64,000 bases of DNA from Pseudomonas pergaminensis (lineage in GTDB: Bacteria > Pseudomonadota > Gammaproteobacteria > Pseudomonadales > Pseudomonadaceae), in the NCBI RefSeq assembly GCF_024112395.2, contig NZ_CP078013.2, positions 4,774,001 to 4,838,000 on the forward strand, in the 5' to 3' direction. The translations under genes were made by a program, and so were the position numbers. Shown piece after piece: positions 43,562-53,677 of this stretch. Numbering within the stretch: the stretch's first letter is position 1; each line of letters begins with the position of its first letter. The notes below the pieces were generated by a model. The model was not told the DNA's origin. It worked only from the letters and a program-made list of their open reading frames with translations, and made no database searches.

Positions 43562-45616
43562 TTAAAGGGCATTGATCAGTGTGCTGAAGGTTTCTTGCGC
43601 AGCTTTGATAATCTGCGACGACGCGGTGTAGTACTGCTGAAACTTGATCATGTCGCCCGCCTCTTCATCCAGGTTGACCTGGGAGACCGAGTTGCGCGCA
43701 TTCTTGTTGGCGGTCAGCAGCGCCCCGGTGGCCGTGCTGTCGGTACCGGCCGAAGCGGCCTTGGCGCCGACCGTCGAGACCAACTTGCTGTTGGCCCCCA
43801 CCAGGCTGGTGCCGCCGCTGCCATCGGCCGCCGTGCCTACAGTCGCCTTGGTCTGCAGGTTGATCAGTTGCTGGGCGTTGCGATTGTCGGACTTGCCGGA
43901 GGCATTGAACGAGAACGTCGTGCTGTCGCCGTTGGCCGGCGAACCGCCCACCGTGGTGTCGAAACTGAAGCTCTTGGCCGGCACCACCAGGGCACCGTTG
44001 GCATCGCGCATCGGCACGTTGATCGTGACCTTGTTGCCCTGCCCCGGAACAATGCTGCCGGTGCCGATCGGGTTGCCCTGGGCATCATTGAGTGTGTACG
44101 GCTGGGTGCCGTCGGCTGCCGGCTTGCCGAATACCATCTTCACCGGCATCGAATGTTCAATCCCCGTGCGCAACTGGGCAGTGGCGGCGCCGCCCTGGAT
44201 ATCCAAAGGCACCGTCAGGGTCGGCGGGGTAAACGTGCCGGTACCTTCGTTGGTCTTACTGGCCTGCCCGGATAGTGGCGCGGCAAAAGCGATCTTGTTC
44301 GGATCCGTCATCACGGTGCCAATGTCCTTGGCACCATTGGCGGTCGGGCTGACCTTGAAGCTGTCCCCGGTAGCCATCGGCCCCTTGCCGTCGAGCGCCA
44401 ACGTGAAACCATCGATCACGGCCGGTGGCGTGGCGGTGACGTCAAACGTCCCCATGGCCTTGCCATCGGAACGCACCACGGTGACGTTGTTCGGGTTGGC
44501 GCTGTCGTTGAAGGTGACCTTGTAATCGAAATTGGTCAGCTTGCTGCTGTCCTTGATCGACACGTTCAGGTTGCCGGAACCCGCGCTGTTGCCACCCGAA
44601 GCCTGGCTGCGCTGGGCAATGGCCGCGGCGCTGTTGATGTCCTTGAACAGCGAGCTGCCGAACTGGCCGTTGAGGTCCAGGCCCTGGCCCAACTGGTTGT
44701 TGATGGTGTCTGCGGTGGCGATGGCGATGCGCCCCAGGTCATTGATGGCAGGCATCAGGACATCGCTGCGATAACGCAACAGACCACCGATGCTACCGCC
44801 GCTGAGCACGTTGCCCAGATCGAGCGACTCACCGCCGCCCACGTTGAGCTGGATGGTGAACTGGCTGGTGTCGTTCTTGCTCGGTACGGCGGAGATGGTG
44901 TTGAACTGGTCACCCAATACCAGCGACTGGCCGGAACCGGTGCTGACGCTGAAGATGCCATTCTTCTCGGTGGCGGTCACGCCGACCAATTCGTTCAGCG
45001 AACGCACGGCTTCGGCACGCGCGTCCAGCAGGTTGGCCGGGGCCGTGTTCGACGAACCCTGCACCTGGGCGATCTGCTTGTTGAGCGAGGCAATGGACGA
45101 CGTCAGCTTGTTGACCTGGTCACTCATCGACGACAGCTGGCTGTTGATGGTTTCTTTCTGCTGGCCCAACTGTGTAGAGATCGAGTTGAAGCGATTGCTC
45201 AGCGCCTGCGCCTTGGTGATCAACACCTGGCGGGCCGAGACATCGCTCGGGTTGGCCGAGGCAGTCTGCACGGCCGAGAAGAACTCACTGAGCACAGCCG
45301 ACATACCGGTGGTCTTGTCCGACAGGGTCTTGTCGACAGCGCTGACCTGGTCGAGGTAAGCCTTGGCATCGCTGTTGAGCGAGGTGCTGTTCTGGTAGGC
45401 CGCGTCGAGGAACTCGTTATACACCCGGCGCACATCGGCCAGGGTGGTACCGCTGCCGATGTACACACCACCGTACTGGTTGGCCGCACTGGCGTTCTGG
45501 GTGGTCTGCTGACGCGAATAACCCGGAGTATTGGCGTTGGCAATGTTATTACTCAAGACCGACAGCGATCCTTGAGAGGCATTGAGCCCTGACATCCCGA
45601 TACTGAGCAAACTCAT
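43562..45616 (-). CDS. flgK: FlgK (HAP1), hook-filament junction protein
   Basis: A 684-residue HAP1. The N-terminal rod/hook motif (LLSIGMSGLNASQGSLSVLSNNIANANTPGYSRQQ) and C-terminal conserved helices (VSQVNLDEEAGDMIKFQQYYTASSQII) are intact. It joins hook to filament with FlgL. It lies ten bases after flgJ. Confidence 0.96.
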   Translation of the reverse strand: MSLLSIGMSGLNASQGSLSVLSNNIANANTPGYSRQQTTQNASAANQYGGVYIGSGTTLADVRRVYNEFLDAAYQNSTSLNSDAKAYLDQVSAVDKTLSDKTTGMSAVLSEFFSAVQTASANPSDVSARQVLITKAQALSNRFNSISTQLGQQKETINSQLSSMSDQVNKLTSSIASLNKQIAQVQGSSNTAPANLLDARAEAVRSLNELVGVTATEKNGIFSVSTGSGQSLVLGDQFNTISAVPSKNDTSQFTIQLNVGGGESLDLGNVLSGGSIGGLLRYRSDVLMPAINDLGRIAIATADTINNQLGQGLDLNGQFGSSLFKDINSAAAIAQRSQASGGNSAGSGNLNVSIKDSSKLTNFDYKVTFNDSANPNNVTVVRSDGKAMGTFDVTATPPAVIDGFTLALDGKGPMATGDSFKVSPTANGAKDIGTVMTDPNKIAFAAPLSGQASKTNEGTGTFTPPTLTVPLDIQGGAATAQLRTGIEHSMPVKMVFGKPAADGTQPYTLNDAQGNPIGTGSIVPGQGNKVTINVPMRDANGALVVPAKSFSFDTTVGGSPANGDSTTFSFNASGKSDNRNAQQLINLQTKATVGTAADGSGGTSLVGANSKLVSTVGAKAASAGTDSTATGALLTANKNARNSVSQVNLDEEAGDMIKFQQYYTASSQIIKAAQETFSTLINAL

Positions 45617-45626
45617 GGTTCAGACC

Positions 45627-46892
45627 TTATAAATGTGTGGTTGCGCCAGCGGCAGCGTAATTCTGGTAACTGTCCATCGTTTTGGCGATCTGCGAAATCT
45701 TGCTGGCATAGGCCGGGTCGGTGGCGTAACCGGCTTTCTGCAACTCGCGTACAAACTGTTCCGGGTTGTCGGCCGATTTGATGACTTCTTTATAGCGATC
45801 ATTGCTTTGCAGCAAGGTCACCAGGTCGTGGAAGCTGTCCTGGTATGAGGCGTAGGAACGGAACTGCGCCGTTTCCTTGACCATCGCCCCATCCCGGAAC
45901 TCGCTGGTGATCGCACGTGCCTGGCCGCCCTGCCAACTCTGGCCGGCCTTGATGCCGAACAGGTTGTGGCTGCTGCTGCCGTCTTCGGCGCGCATCACCG
46001 ATTTACCCCAACCGGTTTCCAGGGCGGCCTGGGCCACCAGGTACTTCGGATCGACACCGATGCGCGCGGCGGCCGCCTTGGCCATCGGCAACATGGTGGC
46101 GACAAATTCATCCTGTGAGCTGAAGGCCTTCTTCGCCGGCGCCAAGGGTGGCTGGGCCACGGCGCGACCGTAGACCTGCATGCGCCCGCTCGGCACGGCG
46201 AAGGTGCGCGCGCTGCTGTTGATCACGTTGTCATCGGCCACGCTGTTACGCAGCGGCGCGCTTTTGGCATCGATAGCAACGGGCGCGTTCGGCACGATGC
46301 CGGCCAGCAGGCGATCGGTCAGCTTGCTCGGCAAGGCGATGCGACGCTGGTTCATCAGCTCCATGTCGTTGCTGTGGGACGCCGCGGCGCCGGCCTGCGG
46401 CTCAGCCACTCGGTACGCCCACAACGGACGCTGGCCATTGGAGCGGCCCAGCGGCCCTTCGGCCTGGGTGCCGGCCGCAATCTCGGTCGGCACATCGACT
46501 TTCTTCTCAGGCGTGGTACCTGCCGGGCCCTGCAAGGTGGCGGCCTGGGCCTCCACCGGCTTGTTCTTCTGCATCTGGCGCATCAGCACGTCGGCCAGGC
46601 CGATACCACCGCCCTCGCGGGACATCGAGACGGCCAGCTGCTGGTCGTACATTTCCTGGTATTGCTTGGCGGCCGGCGTGTTCATCGGGTTGTCTTTACC
46701 CAGCGCCTCGGTAGCCGAACGCATGGACTTGAGCATCTCGCTCAAGAACAGCGATTCGAACTCCTGCGCGACCTTGCGCATGTTGCCTTCGCTGTTCTTG
46801 TCGGCACCGACCTTGAGCTGGTTAAGCCGGTTCAGGTCGGAGTAAGACCCCGAATCCGCCGTGCTGCTGATCCCGCTCTTGCGCATATCCAT
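45627..46892 (-). CDS. flgJ: FlgJ, rod-cap protein with peptidoglycan hydrolase domain
   Basis: A 421-residue bifunctional FlgJ. The N-terminal rod-scaffold domain (about 30-110, EFESLFLSEMLKSMRSATEALG) and C-terminal glucosaminidase (about 255-420, ALETGWGKS with the catalytic Glu, and HNLFGIKAG) are joined by a long variable linker. It opens the peptidoglycan for rod passage. I prefer the ATG at 46890-46892, eight bases after GAGG; an ATG two codons upstream is also possible. Confidence 0.94.
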   Translation of the reverse strand: MDMRKSGISSTADSGSYSDLNRLNQLKVGADKNSEGNMRKVAQEFESLFLSEMLKSMRSATEALGKDNPMNTPAAKQYQEMYDQQLAVSMSREGGGIGLADVLMRQMQKNKPVEAQAATLQGPAGTTPEKKVDVPTEIAAGTQAEGPLGRSNGQRPLWAYRVAEPQAGAAASHSNDMELMNQRRIALPSKLTDRLLAGIVPNAPVAIDAKSAPLRNSVADDNVINSSARTFAVPSGRMQVYGRAVAQPPLAPAKKAFSSQDEFVATMLPMAKAAAARIGVDPKYLVAQAALETGWGKSVMRAEDGSSSHNLFGIKAGQSWQGGQARAITSEFRDGAMVKETAQFRSYASYQDSFHDLVTLLQSNDRYKEVIKSADNPEQFVRELQKAGYATDPAYASKISQIAKTMDSYQNYAAAGATTHL

Positions 46893-46902
46893 GACCATGG
46901 CC

Positions 46903-48018
46903 TCAGATCACGATCAGGTCGGCTTGCAAGGCGCCGGCCTGTTTCAATGCTTCGAGGATCGCCATCAAGTCGCCAGGCGCTGCGCCCACCTGGTTCACCG
47001 CGCGGACAATCTCGTCCAGGGTAGTGCCAGGGCCGAACTTGAACATCGGCTTGGCTTCTTGCTGGGCATTCACCCGCGAACGCGGCACCACCGCCGTCTG
47101 GCCGTTGGACAACGGGCCAGGCTGGCTGACGATCGGGTCTTCGGTGATGGTCACGGTCAGGCTGCCGTGGGTCACGGCCGCAGGCGAGACCTTGACGTTC
47201 TGGCCGATCACGATGGTGCCGGTGCGCGAGTTGATGATGACTTTGGCCACGGCCTGGCCAGGGTCGACTTCAAGGTTTTCCAGGATCGACAGGTAATCGA
47301 CGCGCTGGCTCGGGTCCAGCGGCGCCGTCACACGGATCGAGCCGCCGTCGATGGCCTGGGCCACGCCCGGGCCGAGCATGTCGTTGATCTTGTCGACCAC
47401 GCGCTTGGCGGTGGTGAAGTCGGAGCGGTTGAGGTTCAGGGTCAGGCTGTTGCCCTGGTTGAAACCACTTGGCACGGTACGTTCAACCGTGGCGCCGCCC
47501 GGGATACGCCCGGCCGACGGCACGTTGACGGTGATCTTCGAACCGTCGCGACCTTCGGCGTCGAACCCGCCGACCACCAGGTTGCCCTGGGCGATGGCGT
47601 AGACGTTGCCGTCGATACCCTTGAGCGGCGTCATCAGCAAGGTGCCGCCGCGCAGGCTTTTCGAGTTACCAATGGACGACACGGTGATGTCCACCATCTG
47701 ACCCGGTTTGGAGAACGCCGGCAGGTCGGCGCTGATCGACACTGCCGCGACGTTTTTCAGCTGCACGTTGCCCGACCCCGCCGGCACCTTGATGCCGAAC
47801 TGCGAGAGCATGTTGTTGAAGGTCTGCAGGGTGAACGGGGTCTGGGTGGTCTGGTCACCCGTACCGTTGAGCCCCACCACCAGGCCATAGCCGATCAACT
47901 GGTTGGAACGCACGCCGGAAATGCTGGCGATGTCCTTCAGGCGTTCGGCCTGGGCGACAGCGCTCAAGGAAAGCAGGAGTGCGGCCGCCATCAGCTGTTT
48001 GAAGTTCAAAGTGGCCAC
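46903..48018 (-). CDS. flgI: FlgI, flagellar P-ring protein
   Basis: A 371-residue P-ring protein with a signal peptide ([24 protein letters not shown]) and the full FlgI domain ([64 protein letters not shown]). It begins with GTG directly after the flgH stop codon. Confidence 0.95.
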   Translation of the reverse strand: MATLNFKQLMAAALLLSLSAVAQAERLKDIASISGVRSNQLIGYGLVVGLNGTGDQTTQTPFTLQTFNNMLSQFGIKVPAGSGNVQLKNVAAVSISADLPAFSKPGQMVDITVSSIGNSKSLRGGTLLMTPLKGIDGNVYAIAQGNLVVGGFDAEGRDGSKITVNVPSAGRIPGGATVERTVPSGFNQGNSLTLNLNRSDFTTAKRVVDKINDMLGPGVAQAIDGGSIRVTAPLDPSQRVDYLSILENLEVDPGQAVAKVIINSRTGTIVIGQNVKVSPAAVTHGSLTVTITEDPIVSQPGPLSNGQTAVVPRSRVNAQQEAKPMFKFGPGTTLDEIVRAVNQVGAAPGDLMAILEALKQAGALQADLIVI

Positions 48019-48714
48019 CTAGAAAGGGAACAGCGGGCTAAGGAAGAAACGGTCGAACCAGCCCGGCTGACTCGCATCAGCAAACGAACCCGTACCCGAG
48101 TAGGTAATGCGCGCATCGGCAATCCGTGTGGACGGCACGGTGTTGTCGGTGGAGATGTCATCGGCGCGGACCATGCCGGCAATGCGCACCAGCTCATCGC
48201 CGGTGTTAAGGGTCATCCACTTTTCACCGCGCACGGCGATGATGCCGTTGGGCAATACGTCGGCCACGGTCACCGTGATCGAACCGGTCAGGCTGTTGCC
48301 CTGCCCTGCCGCGCTCTTGCCGTTGGTGGCACGATCGCCGCTGTAGCCGGCGCTGAGGCTGAGGTCGCCGTCACCCAATGGATTATTGGTGTTGGGCACC
48401 GCGCCGAACAACGAGGTCAGGCCGAGGTTGGCCTTGCTGGTCTTGCCGATCTGCGAGTTAGCGTTCTTGCTGGCCTGGGTGCGCTCGTTCAGGGTGATGG
48501 TGATGATGTCACCGACCCGGAACGCCTTACGGTCGCTGTACAGGTTCTGTTCGAAACCGGCCTGGTAGATCGAGCCATTATTGGCAGCCGCCGGCAACGG
48601 CGTGCGTGGCAACACCGGCGCGTAGTACGGGTCATTGGGTTTTGGCGTCGGGGCGACACAGCCCGCGAGCACGGCAATCCCACTCAATGCCAGAACAGAA
48701 ACATAGCGATTCAT
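48019..48714 (-). CDS. flgH: FlgH, flagellar L-ring lipoprotein
   Basis: A 231-residue outer-membrane lipoprotein. The signal peptide ends in lipobox LAGC (Cys19). The FlgH domain shows '[27 protein letters not shown]' and '[28 protein letters not shown]'. It forms the L-ring around the rod. Confidence 0.95.
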   Translation of the reverse strand: MNRYVSVLALSGIAVLAGCVAPTPKPNDPYYAPVLPRTPLPAAANNGSIYQAGFEQNLYSDRKAFRVGDIITITLNERTQASKNANSQIGKTSKANLGLTSLFGAVPNTNNPLGDGDLSLSAGYSGDRATNGKSAAGQGNSLTGSITVTVADVLPNGIIAVRGEKWMTLNTGDELVRIAGMVRADDISTDNTVPSTRIADARITYSGTGSFADASQPGWFDRFFLSPLFPF

Positions 48715-48767
48715 GACCCTTACCTCACGGTGTTGCAGGCGCCCTCAAGAGCGCCTCATAGACTTGA

Positions 48768-49553
48768 TTACAGATTCTGCGTTACGAACGAAAGCATCTG
48801 GTCGGCGGTGGAAATCACCTTGGAGTTCATCTCGTAGGCGCGCTGGGTGGTGATCATGTTGACCATCTCCTCAACGGTGCTCACGTTGGAAGTTTCCAGG
48901 GTGCTTTGCAGCGTGGTGCCGAAACCATTCAGGCCAGGGGTGCCGATCTGCGGCGCGCCGCTGGAGGCGGTTTCCAGGAACAGGTTGTTGCCCATCGCCT
49001 GCAGGCCGGCCGGGTTGATGAAGTCGGCGGTTTGCAGGTTGCCGATCACTTGCGACGCCGGGTTGCCGGCCACGGTGATGGACACGGTGCCGTCGTTGCC
49101 GACGGTGAAGGTCTTGGCGTCGGCGGGGACGACCACGGCCGGTTCCAGGGCAAACCCGTTGGCGGTGACGATCTGGCCATTGGAGTCCAAGTGGAACGTA
49201 CCGTCACGGGTGTAGGAAGTGGTGCCATCCGGTTGCAGGATCTGGAAGAAGCCACGGCCGTTGATGGCCATGTCCAGCGGCTGGCCGGTCTGCTGCAGGT
49301 TACCGGCGCTGAAGTTCTTCTGGGTGCCGACGATCTGCACACCGGTACCCAATTGCAGGCCCGACGGCAGTTCGCTGTCCTGGGTCGACTGGGCGCCCGG
49401 CTGCTTCTTGATCTGATAGAGCAAGTCCTGGAACTCGGCACGGTCACGTTTGAAGCCCGTGGTCGACACGTTGGCCAAGTTGTTGGAAATGGTGGTCAGG
49501 TTGGTGTCCTGGGCGGACAGGCCTGTTTTGGCAACCCATAGAGCCGGAAGCAT
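48768..49553 (-). CDS. flgG: FlgG, distal rod protein
   Basis: A 261-residue rod protein with the N-terminal rod motif (MLPALWVAKTGLSAQDTNLTTISNNLANVSTTGFKRDRAEF) and C-terminal motif (ETSNVSTVEEMVNMITTQRAYEMNSKVI). It has the expected family length. It lies between flgF and flgH. Confidence 0.96.
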   Translation of the reverse strand: MLPALWVAKTGLSAQDTNLTTISNNLANVSTTGFKRDRAEFQDLLYQIKKQPGAQSTQDSELPSGLQLGTGVQIVGTQKNFSAGNLQQTGQPLDMAINGRGFFQILQPDGTTSYTRDGTFHLDSNGQIVTANGFALEPAVVVPADAKTFTVGNDGTVSITVAGNPASQVIGNLQTADFINPAGLQAMGNNLFLETASSGAPQIGTPGLNGFGTTLQSTLETSNVSTVEEMVNMITTQRAYEMNSKVISTADQMLSFVTQNL

Positions 49554-49624
49554 GCTGTTCTCCTTCGTGCGCCTGTTTGTTGGCGCTGCGCTGCAAAATT
49601 AGTAGTGGGTCAGTGACGCGGCGA

Positions 49625-50365
49625 TCAGCTCATCTGCATGACGCGCGTCATGGCCTGGTCGTCTTCCTTGGCGCTGTTCATCATCTTGATGTGCAGCTCG
49701 AACTGCTTGGAAAGCGCCAGCACCGCGGTCATTTCTTCCACGGCATTGACGTTGCTCGCCTGCAGGAAACCCGAGGTCAGCGTAACGTTCGCGTCAGCCT
49801 GGGCTGGCTGGCCATCCTTGGTGTGGATGGTGCCGTCCAAGCCTTTGTTCATGTTCTTCAGGTCCGGCTGGACCAGCTTGATGCGGTCCACTTCAGCCAT
49901 CACCCGCGGGCCTTCGCCCATGGCGCGGATGCTGATGGTGCCGTCGGAACCCACTTCGATTTTCTGCTGTGGCGGCACGGCAATCGGACCACCGTTGCCC
50001 ATGATCGGCATGCCGTTGCCGGCACGCAGCACGCCCAATGCGTCGACGTTCATGCTCGCGCTGCGCACGTAGGCTTCGCTGCCATCCGGGGTCTGCACGG
50101 CCATCCAGCCATTGCCGTTGATGGCCACGTCCAGGTCCCGACCGGTTTCGATCATGGCGCCAGGGGTGAAGTCGGTGGCTGGGCGCTCGGTCATGGCAAA
50201 CGCCCGCGCCGGAAAGCTGTCACCGAACACCGGCATCGAACGCGCCTGTTCCAGGTCACGTTGAAAACCGTTGGTGGAAATGTTCGCCAGGTTGTTGGCA
50301 TGGGCCTTCTGCGCCAGAGCATTCTGGCTGGCGCCGGTCATTGCCACATAAAGGTACTTGTCCAC
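49625..50365 (-). CDS. flgF: FlgF, proximal rod protein
   Basis: A 246-residue rod protein. The N-terminus is MDKYLYVAMTGASQNALAQ, with 'ANNLANISTNGFQRDLEQA', and the C-terminus is 'QASNVNAVEEMTAVLALSKQFELHIKMM'. I set the start at GTG 50363-50365, where the family begins and AGGAAAG precedes by a few bases; the ATG-started ORF at 50401 is 12 codons longer without support. It is the first gene of flgFGHIJKL. The usual upstream neighbours flgBCDE are absent. Confidence 0.94.
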   Translation of the reverse strand: MDKYLYVAMTGASQNALAQKAHANNLANISTNGFQRDLEQARSMPVFGDSFPARAFAMTERPATDFTPGAMIETGRDLDVAINGNGWMAVQTPDGSEAYVRSASMNVDALGVLRAGNGMPIMGNGGPIAVPPQQKIEVGSDGTISIRAMGEGPRVMAEVDRIKLVQPDLKNMNKGLDGTIHTKDGQPAQADANVTLTSGFLQASNVNAVEEMTAVLALSKQFELHIKMMNSAKEDDQAMTRVMQMS

Positions 50366-50422
50366 GCTCTTTCCTCTTTCTGACGGACGCTTGCCGCCCA
50401 CCGCTGTACTGATGAGGCTTAA

Positions 50423-50436
50423 GCAATTTGCGAACC
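50423..50436 (-). promoter_or_regulatory. Sigma-54-type promoter for flgF operon
   Basis: On the minus strand the site reads TTGGTTCGCAAATTGCTT, with GG and GC ten bases apart. It lies 58 bases upstream of the flgF start, consistent with flgFGHIJKL being its own RpoN-dependent unit here. Confidence 0.6.
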
Positions 50437-50580
50437 AACTTTTGAAAAGAACGAGAAGTGCAGGCGGGGCGGGGGTTTGCGGCGAGGCGTGAGGAATGCC
50501 GGGTTGAGCGCGAGTCGAAAAAACGGCGGACTACTGCCGCCTGCGGCAAACGCCGTCCTTGAAAACGACAAAGATCAAAT

Positions 50581-50606
50581 GTGGGAGGGGGCTTGCCCCC
50601 TCCCAC
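50581..50606. terminator. Perfect REP-like hairpin after phhR
   Basis: GTGGGAGGGGGC-TT-GCCCCCTCCCAC is a perfect 12-bp stem ending seven bases from the phhR stop codon. It is a single REP-type palindrome rather than a pair. There is no T-run, but the position suggests it protects or ends the phhR transcript. Confidence 0.6.
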
Positions 50607-50612
50607 CTTGGG

Positions 50613-52175
50613 TTATTTATCGCTCTTCAGGATTTCGTAATCGCGCAGTTTATTGGCGATGGTGGTGTGGGATACCCCCAGTCGCTTACCCAACTGCCGG
50701 CTGCTGGAATGCTCGGCGTACAAGGCTTCCAACACCGCTTTCTCAAACCGCCCGACGATGTCTTCCAGGCCACCTTCCAGGGAGAAGTCGCCAAGCGGCT
50801 GACGCACGCCATAATCGGGCAAGCGGATATGCTCAACCTTGACCATACCGCCGTCGCACAACGACACCGCCTGGAACAGCACGTTTTCCAGCTGCCGCAC
50901 GTTGCCTGGCCAGTGGTAGTGACTCAGGCGATCCATCGCGGCGGGAGCCAGCTTCGGCAGCGGGCAGCCGATTTGCCGGCTGGCCTGGTCGAGAAAGTGC
51001 TCGACCAAAGGCCCCAGGCCGTCAAGGCATTCGCGCAGCGGCGGGATATGCAGGGACAACACATTGAGGCGGTGGTAGAGGTCCTGGCGGAATTCGCCAC
51101 GGGCACACAGCTCGGACAAGTCCACCTGGGTCGCGCAGATCACGCGCACGTCCAGGTACACCTCTTCATCACTGCCTACACGTCGGAAGCATCCATCCTG
51201 CAAAAAACGCAGCAACTTCACCTGTAGCCGCGCGCTCATCTCCCCGACACCATCGAGAAACAGCGTACCGCCCGCCGTCAGTTCCAATAGCCCCAACTTG
51301 CCTTCGGCCCGTGCGCCTTCGAACGCGCCGGGACCGTAGCCGAACAGCTCGGTCTCGGCCATCGACTCTGGCAAGCCCGCGCAATTAAGCGCCATCAACG
51401 GCGATTGCCCACGCGGGCTGGCCAAGTGACAGGCGCGCGCCAGCAGTTCCTTGCCGGTGCCGGTTTCGCCTTCTATTAATAGAGGCGCATCCAGCGGCGC
51501 CATGCGCCGGGCTTCGCGCACCACGGCGGCCATGACTTTGGAGCTTTGGAAGATGCTGTCGAAGCCACGCAACTCCTGCTTACGCACGTTGTAGATGCGC
51601 TCACCCACGCGGTCGGCGCGGTGCAGGGTCAACACGGCGCCGGCCATGGCCTCGCTGTCATCATGCTCGGAGGATTGCAGCGGCGCGATGTCCGCCAGGA
51701 ACACGTCACCCTTGACCTTGACCCGCAGGCCGTTGATCCGCGATTTACTGGCGCGCACCAGCTCCGGCAAGTCGAAGTCCTCGGCATACCGCGACAACGG
51801 AATGCCCGGCACCTCATCCACCCGCACCCCGAGCAACTGCGCCGCCGCGCGGTTGGCGGCGACGATAGAGCCGCCCATATCGATGGACAGTACCGGGAAC
51901 TCCAGCGCGCCGAGCAGTGCATTGAGCTCCATATGCCGACGCTCACTGGGCATCAGCCCTACCCTTTTGACCCCGAACACCCCGGCAATCGCCTCGAACT
52001 GCGGGCGCAGCGCCTGGAACTGCATGTTCACCAGATTCGGGCAAAACAGGTAGATGGCATTGCCATGCTCACCGCCGACCTCGCCCTTGGCGACGTTGAC
52101 ACCGTATTCCACCAACAGGTTGAGGATGTCCCGCAGGATGCCGATGCGGTTCTGGCAGTGCACTTTGATACGCAT
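50613..52175 (-). CDS. phhR: PhhR, TyrR-like regulator of aromatic amino-acid catabolism
   Basis: A 520-residue TyrR-family regulator: an N-terminal ACT domain (MRIKVHCQNRIGILRDILNLL), a PAS domain (~80-190), an AAA+ domain with Walker A GETGTGKE, and a C-terminal HTH (SRQLGKRLGVSHTTIANKLRDY). The sigma-54 contact loop GAFTGA reads GAFEGA, as expected of a TyrR-type regulator that works with sigma-70. It is divergent from phhABC, which it is known to activate in Pseudomonas. I placed the start at ATG 52173-52175; no clear ribosome-binding site is visible. Confidence 0.93.
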   Translation of the reverse strand: MRIKVHCQNRIGILRDILNLLVEYGVNVAKGEVGGEHGNAIYLFCPNLVNMQFQALRPQFEAIAGVFGVKRVGLMPSERRHMELNALLGALEFPVLSIDMGGSIVAANRAAAQLLGVRVDEVPGIPLSRYAEDFDLPELVRASKSRINGLRVKVKGDVFLADIAPLQSSEHDDSEAMAGAVLTLHRADRVGERIYNVRKQELRGFDSIFQSSKVMAAVVREARRMAPLDAPLLIEGETGTGKELLARACHLASPRGQSPLMALNCAGLPESMAETELFGYGPGAFEGARAEGKLGLLELTAGGTLFLDGVGEMSARLQVKLLRFLQDGCFRRVGSDEEVYLDVRVICATQVDLSELCARGEFRQDLYHRLNVLSLHIPPLRECLDGLGPLVEHFLDQASRQIGCPLPKLAPAAMDRLSHYHWPGNVRQLENVLFQAVSLCDGGMVKVEHIRLPDYGVRQPLGDFSLEGGLEDIVGRFEKAVLEALYAEHSSSRQLGKRLGVSHTTIANKLRDYEILKSDK

Positions 52176-52432
52176 GAAGAGGCCCGAAAAGTGGGGAGGC
52201 GCCGCGTCTTTTTGTCGCTGGGCGCAGATAGTCGTCAAGATTATGTGACAGCTTGCAGGCTTTTCCCAGCCCAATGCAGCGGCCAGCCTCACAAGCGTAA
52301 CGAATACTTTACGAAAAATGGTAAGTTTTCCTACGCAGCGCCGTTTTAAACGGGTGGAATCCGGCCGCGCACGGGTTATCAATAAGCTCATCGCAGGACA
52401 TAACAAGAACGAATGCCTAGCAGGAGAGCCGT

Positions 52433-53224
52433 ATGAAGCAGACGCAGTACGTGGCCCGCGAGCCCGACGCGCAAGGTTTTATCCACTACCCGCCAGAAGA
52501 ACACGCGGTGTGGAATACCCTGATCACTCGCCAGTTGAAAGTGATCGAGGGTCGCGCCTGCCAGGAATACCTGGACGGCATCGATAAGCTCGGCCTGCCC
52601 ATGGACCGGATTCCGCAACTGGGCGAAATCAACAAAGTGCTGGCCGAGACCACGGGATGGCAAGTCGCCCGCGTGCCAGCACTGATCCCCTTCCAGACCT
52701 TCTTCGAATTGCTCGCCAACAAGCAATTTCCGGTGGCAACGTTTATCCGTACCCGCGAAGAATTGGACTACCTGCAAGAGCCGGACATTTTCCACGAGAT
52801 CTTTGGCCACTGCCCGCTGCTGACCAACCCATGGTTCGCCGAATTTACCCACACCTACGGCAAGCTCGGCCTGGCGGCCAGCAAGGAGCAGCGGGTGTAC
52901 CTGGCGCGCCTGTATTGGATGACCATCGAGTTCGGCCTGGTGGACACCCCCGAAGGTCGGCGCATCTACGGTGGCGGCATTTTGTCGTCGCCCAAGGAGA
53001 CGGTGTACAGCCTGTCGTCCGAGCCTGAACATCAGCTGTTCGACCCGCTGGAGGCGATGCGCACGCCCTATCGCATCGACATTCTGCAACCTTTGTACTT
53101 CGTGCTGCCCAACCTCAAGCGGCTGTTCGAAGTGGCCCAAGAAGACATCATGGGCATGGTCGAGCGCGGCATGCAGCTGGGTCTTCACGCTCCAAAGTTT
53201 CCACCCAAACCCAAAGCGGCTTGA
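52433..53224 (+). CDS. phhA: PhhA, phenylalanine 4-monooxygenase
   Basis: A 263-residue bacterial phenylalanine hydroxylase (Phe + O2 + tetrahydropterin to Tyr). The iron ligands His121 and His126 (HEIFGHCPLL) and Glu166 (TIEFGLV) are all present. AGGAGAGCC precedes the ATG. It is the first gene of phhABC, transcribed away from phhR across a 257-base regulatory gap. Confidence 0.97.
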   Translation: MKQTQYVAREPDAQGFIHYPPEEHAVWNTLITRQLKVIEGRACQEYLDGIDKLGLPMDRIPQLGEINKVLAETTGWQVARVPALIPFQTFFELLANKQFPVATFIRTREELDYLQEPDIFHEIFGHCPLLTNPWFAEFTHTYGKLGLAASKEQRVYLARLYWMTIEFGLVDTPEGRRIYGGGILSSPKETVYSLSSEPEHQLFDPLEAMRTPYRIDILQPLYFVLPNLKRLFEVAQEDIMGMVERGMQLGLHAPKFPPKPKAA

Positions 53225-53320
53225 ACCTTACATCTTGAGGCCAGGTGAGTCTGTTCCCTGGCCCCGCGTTGCTTTAGGGTGACGCTACTGACCTTCAACA
53301 TTCGAATTCAGGACACCCCC

Positions 53321-53677
53321 ATGACCACCTTGAACCAAGCCCACTGCGAAGCCTGCCGTGCCGATGCCCCTCAAGTCAGCGACGAAGAACTGCCGGTACT
53401 GCTCAAGCAGATCCCCGACTGGAACATCGAAGTCCGTGACGGTGTGATGCAATTGGAAAAGGTCTTCCTGTTCAAGAACTTCAAATTTGCCCTGGCCTTC
53501 ACCAACGCCATGGGTGAAATCTCCGAGGCCGAAGGCCATCACCCAGGCCTGCTCACCGAGTGGGGCAAAGTCACCGTGACCTGGTGGAGCCACTCCATCA
53601 AGGGCCTGCACCGCAACGACTTCATCATGGCCGCGCGCACCGACGAAGTGGCCAAGGACGCCGAGGGCCGCAAGTAA
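53321..53677 (+). CDS. phhB: PhhB, pterin-4a-carbinolamine dehydratase
   Basis: A 118-residue PCD/DCoH protein with the signature [22 protein letters not shown], including catalytic His73, His74 and His91. It regenerates the pterin cofactor of PhhA. I took the start at ATG 53321 rather than an upstream GTG-type extension because family members begin just ahead of the 'LNQAHCEAC' region. Confidence 0.96.
   Translation: MTTLNQAHCEACRADAPQVSDEELPVLLKQIPDWNIEVRDGVMQLEKVFLFKNFKFALAFTNAMGEISEAEGHHPGLLTEWGKVTVTWWSHSIKGLHRNDFIMAARTDEVAKDAEGRK

Noticed and set aside
52300..52345. Possible TyrR/PhhR box (ACTTTAC...GTAAGT) upstream of phhA
   Set aside because: The half sites are imperfect and unevenly spaced; position is suitable, but I cannot support it as a defined operator.
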